Positions 43,742 to 52,985 of a stretch of 64,000 bases of DNA are shown here, one piece after another. Position 1 is the stretch's first letter. Each line of letters begins with the position of its first letter. The position numbers and the translations under genes were made by a program. The notes beneath the pieces were generated by a model. The model was not told the DNA's origin. It ran no database searches and saw only the letters and a program-made list of their open reading frames with translations. The DNA comes from Virgibacillus profundi (lineage in GTDB: Bacteria; Bacillota; Bacilli; Bacillales; Amphibacillaceae): positions 124,001-188,000 of the forward strand of contig NZ_NPOA01000005.1 of the NCBI RefSeq assembly GCF_002287375.1, read 5' to 3'.

Positions 43742-44740
43742 TTGGTGGATGAAGTCCTTTCGCAAAATGAGATTGATGCTCTATTATCTGCGATCACTTC
43801 AGGTGAAATGGATGCAGATGAATTAAAAAAAGAAGAAAATGAACCAAAAGTACGTGTATATGATTTTAAAAGGGCACTTCGTTTTTCCAAAGATCAAATT
43901 CGAAGTATAGCTAGAATTCATGAAAATTACGCACGCTTGTTAACGACATTTTTTTCTGCACAATTAAGAACATATGTTAATATTTCGGTTGCTTCTGTAG
44001 ATCAGCTGCCATATGAGGAATTCGTTAGATCTGTTCCTAAAATGACTGTGCTGAATGTGTATAGTGTTGCCCCACTTGATGGAAGATTGATATTGGAAGT
44101 AAATCCCAATATCGCATATGCCCTGCTGGACCGGATTCTTGGAGGAAAAGGAAATAGTGTTAATAAAGTGGACAGCTTGACAGAAATTGAAACATTACTG
44201 ATGTCACAGCTTTTTGAAAAAGCGATAGGTAATCTGCAGGAAGCATGGTCTTCTATCGTCGAAATAGATCCTATTCTAGAAGACTTTGAAGTAAATCCGC
44301 AATTTTTACAATTGGTGTCACCAAATGAAACAGTTGTTGTGGTTTCGTTAAATACAGCAATAGGGGAAACGAGTGGGATGATTAACATTTGTATTCCACA
44401 TATTGTGCTGGAACCAATTATATCAAAGTTATCTGTTCATTATTGGATGCAGACGGCTACTAAAAATAGGGACATTAATGCATATGAAAAAATTTCCAAA
44501 AGTATTCAACATGCTGAAATTGAAGCAAAAACAATTCTGGGTGAAGCGAGCATTAATATACAGGAATTTTTAAATTTAGACAAAAATGATGTGATAACAT
44601 TAAACCAACCAATAGATCATCCACTTACATTGGCAGTTAATAATGAACCTAAATTTTATGTACAGCCTGGCACGTATAAAAATAAGATGTCAGTGCAAGT
44701 ATTGGAAGAAATTAAAGGGGTGAACGTAAATAATGAATGA
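43742..44740 (+). CDS. fliM: Flagellar motor switch protein FliM
   Basis: FliM is the CheY-P-binding protein of the C-ring. The 332-residue protein starts with the CheY-binding helix VDEVLSQNEIDALLSAI, followed by a middle CheC-like domain and a C-terminal FliN-like domain. TTG is preferred: it lies six bases after GGAGGTGA and gives an N-terminus that aligns with Bacillus FliM. A GTG upstream overlaps the ribosome binding site. Its stop overlaps fliY. Confidence 0.94.
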   Translation: MVDEVLSQNEIDALLSAITSGEMDADELKKEENEPKVRVYDFKRALRFSKDQIRSIARIHENYARLLTTFFSAQLRTYVNISVASVDQLPYEEFVRSVPKMTVLNVYSVAPLDGRLILEVNPNIAYALLDRILGGKGNSVNKVDSLTEIETLLMSQLFEKAIGNLQEAWSSIVEIDPILEDFEVNPQFLQLVSPNETVVVVSLNTAIGETSGMINICIPHIVLEPIISKLSVHYWMQTATKNRDINAYEKISKSIQHAEIEAKTILGEASINIQEFLNLDKNDVITLNQPIDHPLTLAVNNEPKFYVQPGTYKNKMSVQVLEEIKGVNVNNE

Positions 44741-45857
44741 TGGTATGCTTTCTCAGGATGAAATTGATGCACTTTTAAATATTAGTTCTGATGATGAAGA
44801 AAATGATGATAGTTTACATACAAATGAACCTGCGTATTTATTGGACATTGAAGAGGATACGCTGGGAGAGATTGGCAACATTTCATTCGGCAGTTCTGCA
44901 ACAACATTATCCATGCTGTTAAATCAAAAGGTGGAAATCACTACACCAGAAGTTTCTGTTATACAAAAGAATGAGCTGGATAAAGAATTTACTTTTGAAC
45001 CTGTGAGTATTCAAGTGAATTATATCGATGGTTTTACCGGGAATAATTTATTGGTGATTAAGCAGGAGGATGCTGCTGTTATTTCAGATATTATGCTTGG
45101 TGGTGACGGTACAGCTCCTGAGGAAGAATTAAATGACATACATCTTAGTGCAGTACAGGAAGCGATGAACCAGATGATGGGTGCTGCAGCAACAAGTATG
45201 TCTACTGTTTTTAATAAAAAGGTGGATATTTCACCACCGACTATTAAAACTGAAGATGATGGTACCATTTTTGAAGAAGATGCTTATGTAAAGGTTTCTT
45301 TTCAATTAAAGGTAGGAAGTTTAATAGATTCAAATATTATGCAGTTAATACCGATTAACTTTGCAAAACAGCTTGTTAGCCAATTGCTTAATGATGATGA
45401 GCCTGCTGAACGTGAAATGGCACCAGCTGTGGAGGAAATTGAAAAACCAGTCAAACAGATGGCTGAACCTGAAGTTCAAACAGAAGTGAAGCAGGAAACA
45501 CCACAATATTTAGGTAAGAATATCGATCAAAATAATTCAACGATCCAGCAAGCAGCCTTTTCAACCTTTAATCAAGTGGAATTAAACAAAGCAGAACAAC
45601 GGAATCTTGACCTGTTATTGGATATACCATTGAAGGTTACAGTAGAACTTGGGAGAACCAAGCGTACCATTAAGGATATTCTTGATTTATCCGCTGGTTC
45701 CATCATTGAATTGGATAAATTAGCGGGTGAGCCTGTGGATATTTTAGTAAATGAAAAACTGATTGCCAAAGGAGAAGTTGTTGTAATTGATGAAAACTTT
45801 GGAGTAAGGGTAACAGATATAATCAGTCAAACTGATCGTTTAATGAATCTAAAATAA
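44733..45857 (+). CDS. fliY: Flagellar motor switch phosphatase FliY
   Basis: FliY is the CheY-P phosphatase and FliN-like switch protein of Bacillus. The 374-residue protein has an N-terminal FliM-like peptide (MLSQDEIDALLNI), the CheC-type domain with two helices of the E-x3-N type (EDTLGEIGNISFGSS and VQEAMNQMMGAAAT), an acidic linker and a C-terminal FliN domain (LLDIPLKVTVELGRTKRTIK). It overlaps the end of fliM and precedes cheY, matching its role. Confidence 0.96.
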   Translation: MNDGMLSQDEIDALLNISSDDEENDDSLHTNEPAYLLDIEEDTLGEIGNISFGSSATTLSMLLNQKVEITTPEVSVIQKNELDKEFTFEPVSIQVNYIDGFTGNNLLVIKQEDAAVISDIMLGGDGTAPEEELNDIHLSAVQEAMNQMMGAAATSMSTVFNKKVDISPPTIKTEDDGTIFEEDAYVKVSFQLKVGSLIDSNIMQLIPINFAKQLVSQLLNDDEPAEREMAPAVEEIEKPVKQMAEPEVQTEVKQETPQYLGKNIDQNNSTIQQAAFSTFNQVELNKAEQRNLDLLLDIPLKVTVELGRTKRTIKDILDLSAGSIIELDKLAGEPVDILVNEKLIAKGEVVVIDENFGVRVTDIISQTDRLMNLK

Positions 45858-45880
45858 TAGTTATACAAGGGGGATTTACA

Positions 45881-46243
45881 ATGGCACAGCGTATTTTAAT
45901 TGTAGATGATGCAGCATTTATGCGAATGATGATTAAGGATATTTTGACAAAAAACGGATTTGAAGTAGTTGGCGAAGCACAGGATGGAGCAGATGCAGTC
46001 GAGAAGTTTAAAGAGTTATCACCAGATCTAGTAACGATGGATATTACCATGCCGGAAATGGATGGAATTACATCATTAAAGAATATTAAACAAATAGATT
46101 CCAATGCAAAAATAATTATGTGCTCGGCCATGGGACAGCAAGCAATGGTAATTGATGCCATTCAGGCAGGGGCAAAAGATTTTATCGTGAAGCCCTTTCA
46201 GGCAGACAGAGTAATTGAGGCGATTCAAAAGGCTTTAAGTTAA
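45881..46243 (+). CDS. cheY: Chemotaxis response regulator CheY
   Basis: CheY is phosphorylated by CheA and binds FliM to switch the motor. The 120-residue receiver domain has the acidic pair Asp9-Asp10 (LIVDDAAFM), the phosphoacceptor Asp54 (VTMDITMPEMDG), a conserved Ser near 82 (CSAMGQ) and the conserved Lys near 104 (FIVKPF). It follows fliY by 23 bases with a CAAGGGGGA ribosome binding site. Confidence 0.97.
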   Translation: MAQRILIVDDAAFMRMMIKDILTKNGFEVVGEAQDGADAVEKFKELSPDLVTMDITMPEMDGITSLKNIKQIDSNAKIIMCSAMGQQAMVIDAIQAGAKDFIVKPFQADRVIEAIQKALS

Positions 46244-46256
46244 GAAACGAGTGAGT

Positions 46257-46916
46257 ATGTTGATTAAAAGATTTTTAAGTATCTGTATCATTGGCCTTTT
46301 TCTTATCACATTTACTATTCAGGTTGAGGCAGAAAGTGTAGATGATTGGTTGAAAGATGAAGACCATGAAGATAAGGATAATGGGACAACACCTAATGAG
46401 CCTGAATCCAGTGAAAATGACACGCAAGCAAATGTCGGAAGTAATGGATCATTATTATTTGATTTAATAAAAATGTTTTTTGCTTTATTGCTTATTCTTG
46501 CACTTATTTATTTACTATTAAAGTTTTTGGGTAAACGCAATAAATTATTTCAGCAGATAAAAGCTTTGGAGAATCTGGGTGGCGTGTCTGTCGGTCAGAA
46601 TAAATCCATTCAAATTATTCGTTTGGGAAATAGCTTTTATTTAATAGGTGTTGGCGAAAATGTCGAAATGCTACAGGAGATTACAGATGAAGAAGTAATA
46701 AAGGATTTACTGGATCGTGATGGAGATACAGACACTTATAATGCGGGTGCGCTCGTAACATCTTTATTCCAGCGTAAGGCCAATGGGGAAAATAATAGCA
46801 ATGATCAATCGAAAAAGGATTTTAAAAATCTATTTTCTAGTGAACTGGATAAACTTAAAGCAAACAGAACCAAACTAATCAATCAACAGAAACAGAAGGA
46901 AGATAAGTATGAATGA
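46257..46916 (+). CDS. fliO: Flagellar biosynthetic protein FliO/FliZ
   Basis: FliO (FliZ in Bacillus) supports assembly of the FliP pore. The 219-residue protein begins with a signal-like hydrophobic segment (about 5-20, LSICIIGLFLITFT), then an acidic region (GTTPNEPESSENDTQAN), a membrane segment (about 67-87) and a cytoplasmic domain with LENLGGVSVGQNKSIQIIRLG. The exact start is unsure: ATG, an overlapping GTG or the TTG right after it could serve; no strong ribosome binding site decides. Its stop overlaps fliP. Confidence 0.86.
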   Translation: MLIKRFLSICIIGLFLITFTIQVEAESVDDWLKDEDHEDKDNGTTPNEPESSENDTQANVGSNGSLLFDLIKMFFALLLILALIYLLLKFLGKRNKLFQQIKALENLGGVSVGQNKSIQIIRLGNSFYLIGVGENVEMLQEITDEEVIKDLLDRDGDTDTYNAGALVTSLFQRKANGENNSNDQSKKDFKNLFSSELDKLKANRTKLINQQKQKEDKYE

Positions 46917-47574
46917 ATTTATAGATATGTTTTCCAGTTCAGATCCTTCAAATATTTCGACATCGGTTAAATTACTGCTGTTATTAACTGTTTTATCGTT
47001 AGCACCAAGTATCTTAATTTTAATGACCAGCTTTACCAGAATTATAATAGTTCTATCATTTGTAAGAACTTCGCTGGCGACACAACAAATGCCGCCTAAC
47101 CAGGTATTGGTGGGGATCGCTTTGTTTCTCACATTCTTTATTATGGCACCGGTATTTGGAGAGGTTTATGATGGGGCATTACAACCTCTTTTTGATGAGG
47201 AAATCACGCTGGATGAAGCTTATGAAGAAGCAAGTATCCCAATGAAAGAGTTTATGGCAAAACATACGAGGCAAAAGGACCTGGCATTATTTATGAATTA
47301 TGCTGAACTGGAACAACCAGAGAGTTTACAGGATATTCCGCTAACCACACTTGTTCCTGCTTTTGCAATCAGTGAATTAAAAACAGCATTCCAGATGGGT
47401 TTTATGATTTTTGTTCCATTTCTAATCATTGATATGGCTGTAGCCAGTGTTTTAATGTCAATGGGAATGATGATGCTGCCACCTGTAATGATATCCCTGC
47501 CATTTAAAATATTATTATTCGTGTTAGTTGATGGCTGGTATTTGATTACACATTCATTGTTGGACGGCTTTTAA
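46909..47574 (+). CDS. fliP: Flagellar biosynthetic protein FliP
   Basis: FliP is the core of the flagellar export gate. The 221-residue membrane protein closely matches Bacillus FliP and has several membrane segments, TRIIIVLSFVRTSLATQQMP, PNQVLVGIALFLTFFIMAP and a conserved C-terminal part (FMIFVPFLIIDMAVASVLM). It lacks a typical long signal peptide, as in Bacillus subtilis. The ATG overlaps the end of fliO and follows AGAAGGAAGA. Confidence 0.97.
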   Translation: MNEFIDMFSSSDPSNISTSVKLLLLLTVLSLAPSILILMTSFTRIIIVLSFVRTSLATQQMPPNQVLVGIALFLTFFIMAPVFGEVYDGALQPLFDEEITLDEAYEEASIPMKEFMAKHTRQKDLALFMNYAELEQPESLQDIPLTTLVPAFAISELKTAFQMGFMIFVPFLIIDMAVASVLMSMGMMMLPPVMISLPFKILLFVLVDGWYLITHSLLDGF

Positions 47575-47613
47575 TGCTGATTGAAGAGATAAAGGAGAAG
47601 GAGGTTATGTTGC

Positions 47614-47883
47614 TTGAGTAGTGAATTTGTTTTGTCATTAGCAGAAAAAGGAATTTACACGGTTTTGCTTGTATCTGGACCGTTGCTTATTCTAGCACTG
47701 GCTGTCGGACTGCTTGTAAGTATATTTCAGGCAACAACACAAATACAGGAACAAACCCTTGCCTTTATTCCCAAAATAGTAGCCGTTTTAGTGGGCCTTA
47801 TTTTCTTTGGCCCATGGATGCTTACAAAAATGATCGAGTTCACCACTGACTTGTTTCAAAATTTAAATCAGTTTGTAGGTTAG
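47614..47883 (+). CDS. fliQ: Flagellar biosynthetic protein FliQ
   Basis: FliQ is a small component of the export gate. The 89-residue protein has two membrane helices and the conserved SGPLLILALAVGLLVSIFQA plus TTQIQEQTLAFIPKIVAVL. The start is TTG with AGGAGG upstream, and homologues start identically (MSSEFV). It lies between fliP and fliR in the standard order. Confidence 0.96.
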   Translation: MSSEFVLSLAEKGIYTVLLVSGPLLILALAVGLLVSIFQATTQIQEQTLAFIPKIVAVLVGLIFFGPWMLTKMIEFTTDLFQNLNQFVG

Positions 47884-47886
47884 ATT

Positions 47887-48666
47887 ATGCTGGAAGTAAT
47901 TAATTTGAATAGTATCCCTGTGTTTTTACTCATTTTTGTCCGGGTAGCTGCTTTTTTCGTTACACTCCCTTTATTTTCATATCGGACAATACCAACACCA
48001 TTTAAAATAGGATTTAGTTTCTTTTTAGCTTTTATTATGTTTTATACAGTTGATGCAACAACTATTTTAATTGATGAAATGTACATTTTTCTACTTGTAA
48101 AAGAAGCGCTTGTTGGTTTATTAATTGGTTTAATAGCCTATATTATTTTATCAGCTGTACAGATTGCGGGAGGATTTATTGATTTTCAAATGGGTTTTGC
48201 CATTGCAAACGTAATGGATCCTCAAACAGGTGCACAAAGTCCTTTAACCGGACAGTATTTTTATATTATTGCATTGTTATTTCTATTATCGGTTAATGGT
48301 CATCATTTGTTAATAGATGGAATTTTTAATAGTTATAATTTTATACCAATCGATGCATTTATACCTTTTACAGATGGATCCATTGCTGATTTTATTATCG
48401 ATGCATTTAATAAAATGTTTCTCATTGCATTTCAAATGGCTATCCCAATTGTCGGCTGTCTGTTTTTGGTAGATGTAGCTTTAGGAATAATAGCCAGAGC
48501 TGTTCCACAGTTGAATGTATTTGTTGTAGGTCTGCCCTTGAAAATTTTGGTAAGTTTTATTGTGATTTTATTATTCCTCAGTTTGTATATTGTTCTGATT
48601 AAAAGTTTATTTGAAACAATGTTTGATACGATGAGGGGATTAATGCAACTATTCGGAGGTGCTTAA
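47887..48666 (+). CDS. fliR: Flagellar biosynthetic protein FliR
   Basis: FliR completes the FliPQR export gate. The 259-residue product is highly hydrophobic with about six membrane segments, a conserved FLLIFVRVAAFFVTLPLF and AGGFIDFQMGFAIANVMDP, and the C-terminal NVFVVGLPLKILVSF. It starts three bases after fliQ with a weak ribosome binding site (TAGGTTAG), so coupled translation is likely. flhB begins right at its end. Confidence 0.96.
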   Translation: MLEVINLNSIPVFLLIFVRVAAFFVTLPLFSYRTIPTPFKIGFSFFLAFIMFYTVDATTILIDEMYIFLLVKEALVGLLIGLIAYIILSAVQIAGGFIDFQMGFAIANVMDPQTGAQSPLTGQYFYIIALLFLLSVNGHHLLIDGIFNSYNFIPIDAFIPFTDGSIADFIIDAFNKMFLIAFQMAIPIVGCLFLVDVALGIIARAVPQLNVFVVGLPLKILVSFIVILLFLSLYIVLIKSLFETMFDTMRGLMQLFGGA

Positions 48667-48667
48667 C

Positions 48668-49747
48668 TTGCAATTAAAGATGGATCTACAATTTTTTGCA
48701 GGTGAAAAAACTGAGAAAGCAACTCCGAAGAAAAGACAGGATGAACGTAAAAAAGGGAAGGTTGCCAAAAGCCAGGATATTAATACTGCTTTTCTTCTAT
48801 TATTTGTATTTATTATATTAATAGTTTTTGGCAGTTCAATGAAAAATACGATGACAACATTATATGAACAAACCTTTACAGAATTTATTCACTGGGATGT
48901 GACTGAAAATAGTGTTCATCAAATTTTTTCCGGGGCAGCAGTTGAAGTTGCAATAATGCTTGCACCAATTATGATAATTGCTATTATTGCCGGACTTGCT
49001 TCCAACTTTATGCAAATTGGATTTTTGTTCACAACAGAACCATTAAAACTTGATTTGAAAAAAATCGATCCAATTCAAGGGGCAAAACGCATATTTTCAA
49101 TAAGAGCTATTGTTGAATTACTAAAGTCATTCTTAAAAATTGTTTTTATCGGTGTTATTACATTTATGGTTATCTGGATTTACAAAGATGAAATGATGAT
49201 GCTTGCCTTTAAAAATGCTGAAAATGCATTGGCTTTTTTTGGAAGAGTTACTGTCATCATGGGGATATCAGCAACCATTGCTTTACTATTTTTATCTGTT
49301 TTTGATTATGCCTACCAGCGCTATGATTTTGAAAAGAATATGAAAATGTCGAAACAGGATGTTAAGGATGAATATAAAAATATTGAGGGTGATCCCTTAA
49401 TTAAATCCAAAATTAAAGAAAGACAAAGGCAGATGGCAACAAGACGTATGATGAGTGAGGTGCCAACAGCAGATGTTGTTATTACAAACCCTACACATTA
49501 TGCAATTGCCATTAAATACGATGAAGAAAAGGCTGCAGCTCCTTATGTCATTGCAAAAGGGGCAGATCAAATAGCTTTAAAAATAAAAGAAATTGCTAAG
49601 GCAAATGGTGTGATAACAGTTGAAGACAGACAACTTGCAAGAGCACTACATAGCGCAATTGATATTGATGACATTATACCGGAGGAATTTTACCAGGCTG
49701 TTGCTGAAATATTGGCATATGTTTACAGATTAGAGAAAAAAGTTTAA
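48668..49747 (+). CDS. flhB: Flagellar biosynthetic protein FlhB
   Basis: FlhB is the substrate-specificity switch of flagellar export. The 359-residue protein has the N-terminal DLQFFAGEKTEKATPKKRQD, four membrane segments and a cytoplasmic domain with the autocleavage motif NPTH (ITNPTHYAIAIKYDEEK, about residue 270). TTG is the best start: CGGAGGTGC lies seven bases before it and it fits homologues; a GTG nine bases upstream is inside this site. Compare the stand-alone ylqH, which lacks the cleavage motif. Confidence 0.95.
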   Translation: MQLKMDLQFFAGEKTEKATPKKRQDERKKGKVAKSQDINTAFLLLFVFIILIVFGSSMKNTMTTLYEQTFTEFIHWDVTENSVHQIFSGAAVEVAIMLAPIMIIAIIAGLASNFMQIGFLFTTEPLKLDLKKIDPIQGAKRIFSIRAIVELLKSFLKIVFIGVITFMVIWIYKDEMMMLAFKNAENALAFFGRVTVIMGISATIALLFLSVFDYAYQRYDFEKNMKMSKQDVKDEYKNIEGDPLIKSKIKERQRQMATRRMMSEVPTADVVITNPTHYAIAIKYDEEKAAAPYVIAKGADQIALKIKEIAKANGVITVEDRQLARALHSAIDIDDIIPEEFYQAVAEILAYVYRLEKKV

Positions 49748-49753
49748 AGAGCG

Positions 49754-49798
49754 TGTTCAAAATGGAGGATGAATAGTAGACTCTTTACTCTTTGAACA
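49754..49798. other. Inverted repeat between flhB and flhA
   Basis: TGTTCAAA and TTTGAACA form a perfect eight-base inverted repeat about 30 bases apart in the 80-base gap between flhB and flhA, a gap that is otherwise unusual in this tight operon. A GGAGGA site within the loop has no start codon in use. It may be an mRNA processing or regulatory hairpin. Confidence 0.5.
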
Positions 49799-49827
49799 TC
49801 CACTTAAAGCAATGAGGAGAGACATCA

Positions 49828-51861
49828 ATGAAAGCACGTGATCTATCCGTACTTTTAGCAGTTATTTTAATTATTATTATGTTGGTTATCCCTTTACCCG
49901 GATGGCTATTAAGTGTACTCATTTTGATTAATATAACGCTTGCATTAATCGTTATTTTAGTATCAATGAATACACAGGAGGCACTGCAATTTTCCGTTTT
50001 TCCTACGCTTATATTACTTTTAACTTTATTTCGCCTTGCACTTAATGTCTCCACAACCCGCTCGATATTATCTGAAGCAGATGCCGGTGGAGTAGTAGAC
50101 ACGTTTGGTACATTTGTCATCGGTGGTAATCCATTGGTAGGTTTTGTCGTATTCATCATCCTGGTTATTATTAATTTCCTTGTTATTACGAAAGGTTCGG
50201 AGCGTGTTTCAGAAGTGGCAGCACGGTTTTCACTTGATGCCATGCCAGGGAAGCAAATGAGTATTGATGCTGATTTAAATGCTGGCTTAATTTCAGAAAC
50301 ACAAGCAAGGGAAAGGCGCGAAAAAGTAGAAAGAGAAGCAGACTTCCATGGTTCAATGGATGGTGCGAGTAAGTTTGTAAAAGGGGATGCAATTGCTGGA
50401 ATAATCATTGTTTTAATCAATATTATTTTTGGTCTTATTATTGGTATGGTTCAACTGGATATGTCTTTTCAGGAATCGATCAATGTCTTTATGCGACTTA
50501 CCGTAGGGGATGGTCTAGTCAGCCAAATTCCTGCATTATTAATCTCAACAGCAACAGGGATTGTTGTAACAAGAGCTACCAGTGAAGGTAACCTTGGAAC
50601 GGAAGTAACAGGACAGCTATTACAATATCCTAAATTAATTTTTATTGCTGCAGGTACTATTTTTCTGCTTGGTTTAACACCAATTAACTTTTTCTTAACA
50701 ACCATAATTGCAGGACTTCTTGCCCTTAGTGGCTATCTACTGCAAAGGCAGTCGAGTGAACCAGATATCCCTGATATAGAGGAAGAGGATCAAACAGAGA
50801 GCTCTCAGATGAAGTCACCGGAAAATGTAGTAAATCTATTAAATATGGATCCAGTAGAATTTGAATTTGGCTATGCACTAATACCTTTGGCTGATACAAA
50901 CCAGGGTGGCGATCTATTGGATCGAATTATAATGATACGGCGCCAGTTAGCGATTGAATTAGGTATCGTAATCCCTGTTGTGCGTATCCGTGACAATATT
51001 CAATTGAATCCAAATGAATATCGATTAAAGATAAAGGGAAATGAAGTGGCTGCTGGAGAATTGTTACTCGATCATTATTTGGCAATGGCACCGGATATTG
51101 ATGACGATCAAATTGAGGGAATCGATACAAAGGAACCGGCATTTGGTCTGCCGGCAAAATGGATTAATGAAGAGAGTAAGGATGAGGCCGAATTATCAGG
51201 TTATACAGTAGTAGACCCTCCTTCCGTTGTTTCTACACATATTACGGAAGTGATCAAGCAATATGCCCATACATTGCTTGGCAGAGAAGAAACCAAACAA
51301 CTAATTGATCATTTAAAAGAAAATTATCCAATTCTCGTTGAAGAGGTCACACCTGAACCCTTGGCCATTGGTGACATTCAAAAAGTACTTGCTAAACTGC
51401 TAAAAGAGAATATTTCGATCCGTAATTTACCAATTATTTTTGAAACACTTGCTGATTTTGCAAAAATGACGAATGATACGGAATTACTCGCAGAATACGC
51501 GAGGCAGGCATTGTCATCACAAATCACCAAACAATTTGTACATGATGACATGGCTTTGAAAGTGATCACTGTATCAGGCAAGGTGGAAAAAATGATTGCC
51601 GAAAATATTCAGCAAACAGAGCATGGTAATTATTTATCACTTGATCCGGAATCACAGCAGAATATTATTAAAATAATGCATGAAGAAGTTGAAAAACTGA
51701 CATTACAGGAAGAAACAGCTGTAGTATTATGTTCCCCGGCTATACGAATGTATTTAAAACAATTAGTGGAGCGATTCTTACCACAGGTGGCTGTATTATC
51801 CTATAATGAATTAGAACCTACTGTAAATGTCCAAAGTGTTGGGGTGGTGAATATAGCATGA
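49828..51861 (+). CDS. flhA: Flagellar biosynthesis protein FlhA
   Basis: FlhA forms the nonameric export gate ring. The 677-residue protein has eight predicted membrane segments in the first 320 residues with the signature RLALNVSTTRSILSEADAGG. The cytoplasmic FHIPEP region follows (AARFSLDAMPGKQMSIDADL), and the large C-terminal soluble domain binds export chaperones. The ATG is preceded by GAGGAGAG. Its stop overlaps the flhF start (ATGA). Confidence 0.97.
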   Translation: MKARDLSVLLAVILIIIMLVIPLPGWLLSVLILINITLALIVILVSMNTQEALQFSVFPTLILLLTLFRLALNVSTTRSILSEADAGGVVDTFGTFVIGGNPLVGFVVFIILVIINFLVITKGSERVSEVAARFSLDAMPGKQMSIDADLNAGLISETQARERREKVEREADFHGSMDGASKFVKGDAIAGIIIVLINIIFGLIIGMVQLDMSFQESINVFMRLTVGDGLVSQIPALLISTATGIVVTRATSEGNLGTEVTGQLLQYPKLIFIAAGTIFLLGLTPINFFLTTIIAGLLALSGYLLQRQSSEPDIPDIEEEDQTESSQMKSPENVVNLLNMDPVEFEFGYALIPLADTNQGGDLLDRIIMIRRQLAIELGIVIPVVRIRDNIQLNPNEYRLKIKGNEVAAGELLLDHYLAMAPDIDDDQIEGIDTKEPAFGLPAKWINEESKDEAELSGYTVVDPPSVVSTHITEVIKQYAHTLLGREETKQLIDHLKENYPILVEEVTPEPLAIGDIQKVLAKLLKENISIRNLPIIFETLADFAKMTNDTELLAEYARQALSSQITKQFVHDDMALKVITVSGKVEKMIAENIQQTEHGNYLSLDPESQQNIIKIMHEEVEKLTLQEETAVVLCSPAIRMYLKQLVERFLPQVAVLSYNELEPTVNVQSVGVVNIA

Positions 51862-52985
51862 AGGTAAAGAAATATGTGGCACCAACAATGCCAGAAGTAA
51901 TGAATCAAATAAGAAAAGAGCTCGGTTCAGATGCTGTTATCCTGAATTCCAAAGAGGTTGTACAGGGAGGATTTTTTGGTTTTTTTAAAAAGAAGCAAAT
52001 AGAGGTAGTTGCAGCACTGGATCCACAGCCAGTAGACATTAAATCAAATAAACTCAAAGGAACGGCAAAAGAACATTTCTCTACCCGGAAAAATGCCGAT
52101 AATGATAATTCGAATACGGAAGTGCTAAATGAAATTAAACACTTAAAGAAAATTATCGAACTTCAAACCATACAGGAGAAAAACAATTACACAGCTGATT
52201 TTAAAATAGTCCATCAGCATTTGATAGATCAGGAGATTCAGAAAAAGCTGGCAGATCAGGTCATAAATACAGTAGTGGAAAAACATGCTGAAAGTGAAAT
52301 TAAACCAAGTTACGATCAAATTATGTCTGATGTTAAAATGGAATTGGAAAATGACTTAAGTGAATTATCCTTCGAGGGGATAACGTATGAAAAGAAAATT
52401 ATTCATTTTATTGGGCCAACAGGTGTAGGGAAAACAACGACTCTGGCAAAAATTGCCGCAAACTGCATGTTAAAAGATCATAAAAAAGTAGCTTTTATTA
52501 CAATGGATACTTACAGGATAGCGGCAATAGAACAATTGAAAACATATGCCAGGATTCTGGATATTCCAATAGAAGTTGCTTATACGATGGAAGATTATCA
52601 AAACGCTATAAATAAATTAGAATCATATGACTTGGTGCTTGTTGACACTGCAGGACGGAATTTCCGTGACGAGAAATATGTGAATCAATTAAAAGATAAT
52701 ATGGATATTAACTTAGATGTGGATACATACCTGGTCCTGGCACTCACTGCAAAACCAAAGGATCTTAGTGAGATTTACGATCAATTTTATCATTTGCCTA
52801 TTAAAGGTGTCATATTTACAAAAATTGATGAAACGAAGCAATATGGAAGCATGCTGAACATTGCTGTTAACAAACAAATTGGAATTGCTTACTTGACTAA
52901 TGGGCAGGATGTGCCTGATGACATGCTGCGGGTTACACCGGCTGTAATTAGTGGGTATATAATAGGAGCGAATGCTGATGCGTGA
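51858..52985 (+). CDS. flhF: Flagellar biosynthesis GTPase FlhF
   Basis: FlhF is an SRP-type GTPase that controls flagellar placement and number. The 375-residue protein has an N-terminal basic B domain (starting MKVKKYVAPTMPEVMNQIRK), a linker and an NG domain with [10 protein letters not shown] (about 193-202), the DTYRIAA box, DTAGR and TKIDETKQYG. It overlaps flhA at the start and flhG at the end. The residues fit the Ffh/FtsY GTPase family seen elsewhere in this window. Confidence 0.96.
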   Translation: MKVKKYVAPTMPEVMNQIRKELGSDAVILNSKEVVQGGFFGFFKKKQIEVVAALDPQPVDIKSNKLKGTAKEHFSTRKNADNDNSNTEVLNEIKHLKKIIELQTIQEKNNYTADFKIVHQHLIDQEIQKKLADQVINTVVEKHAESEIKPSYDQIMSDVKMELENDLSELSFEGITYEKKIIHFIGPTGVGKTTTLAKIAANCMLKDHKKVAFITMDTYRIAAIEQLKTYARILDIPIEVAYTMEDYQNAINKLESYDLVLVDTAGRNFRDEKYVNQLKDNMDINLDVDTYLVLALTAKPKDLSEIYDQFYHLPIKGVIFTKIDETKQYGSMLNIAVNKQIGIAYLTNGQDVPDDMLRVTPAVISGYIIGANADA

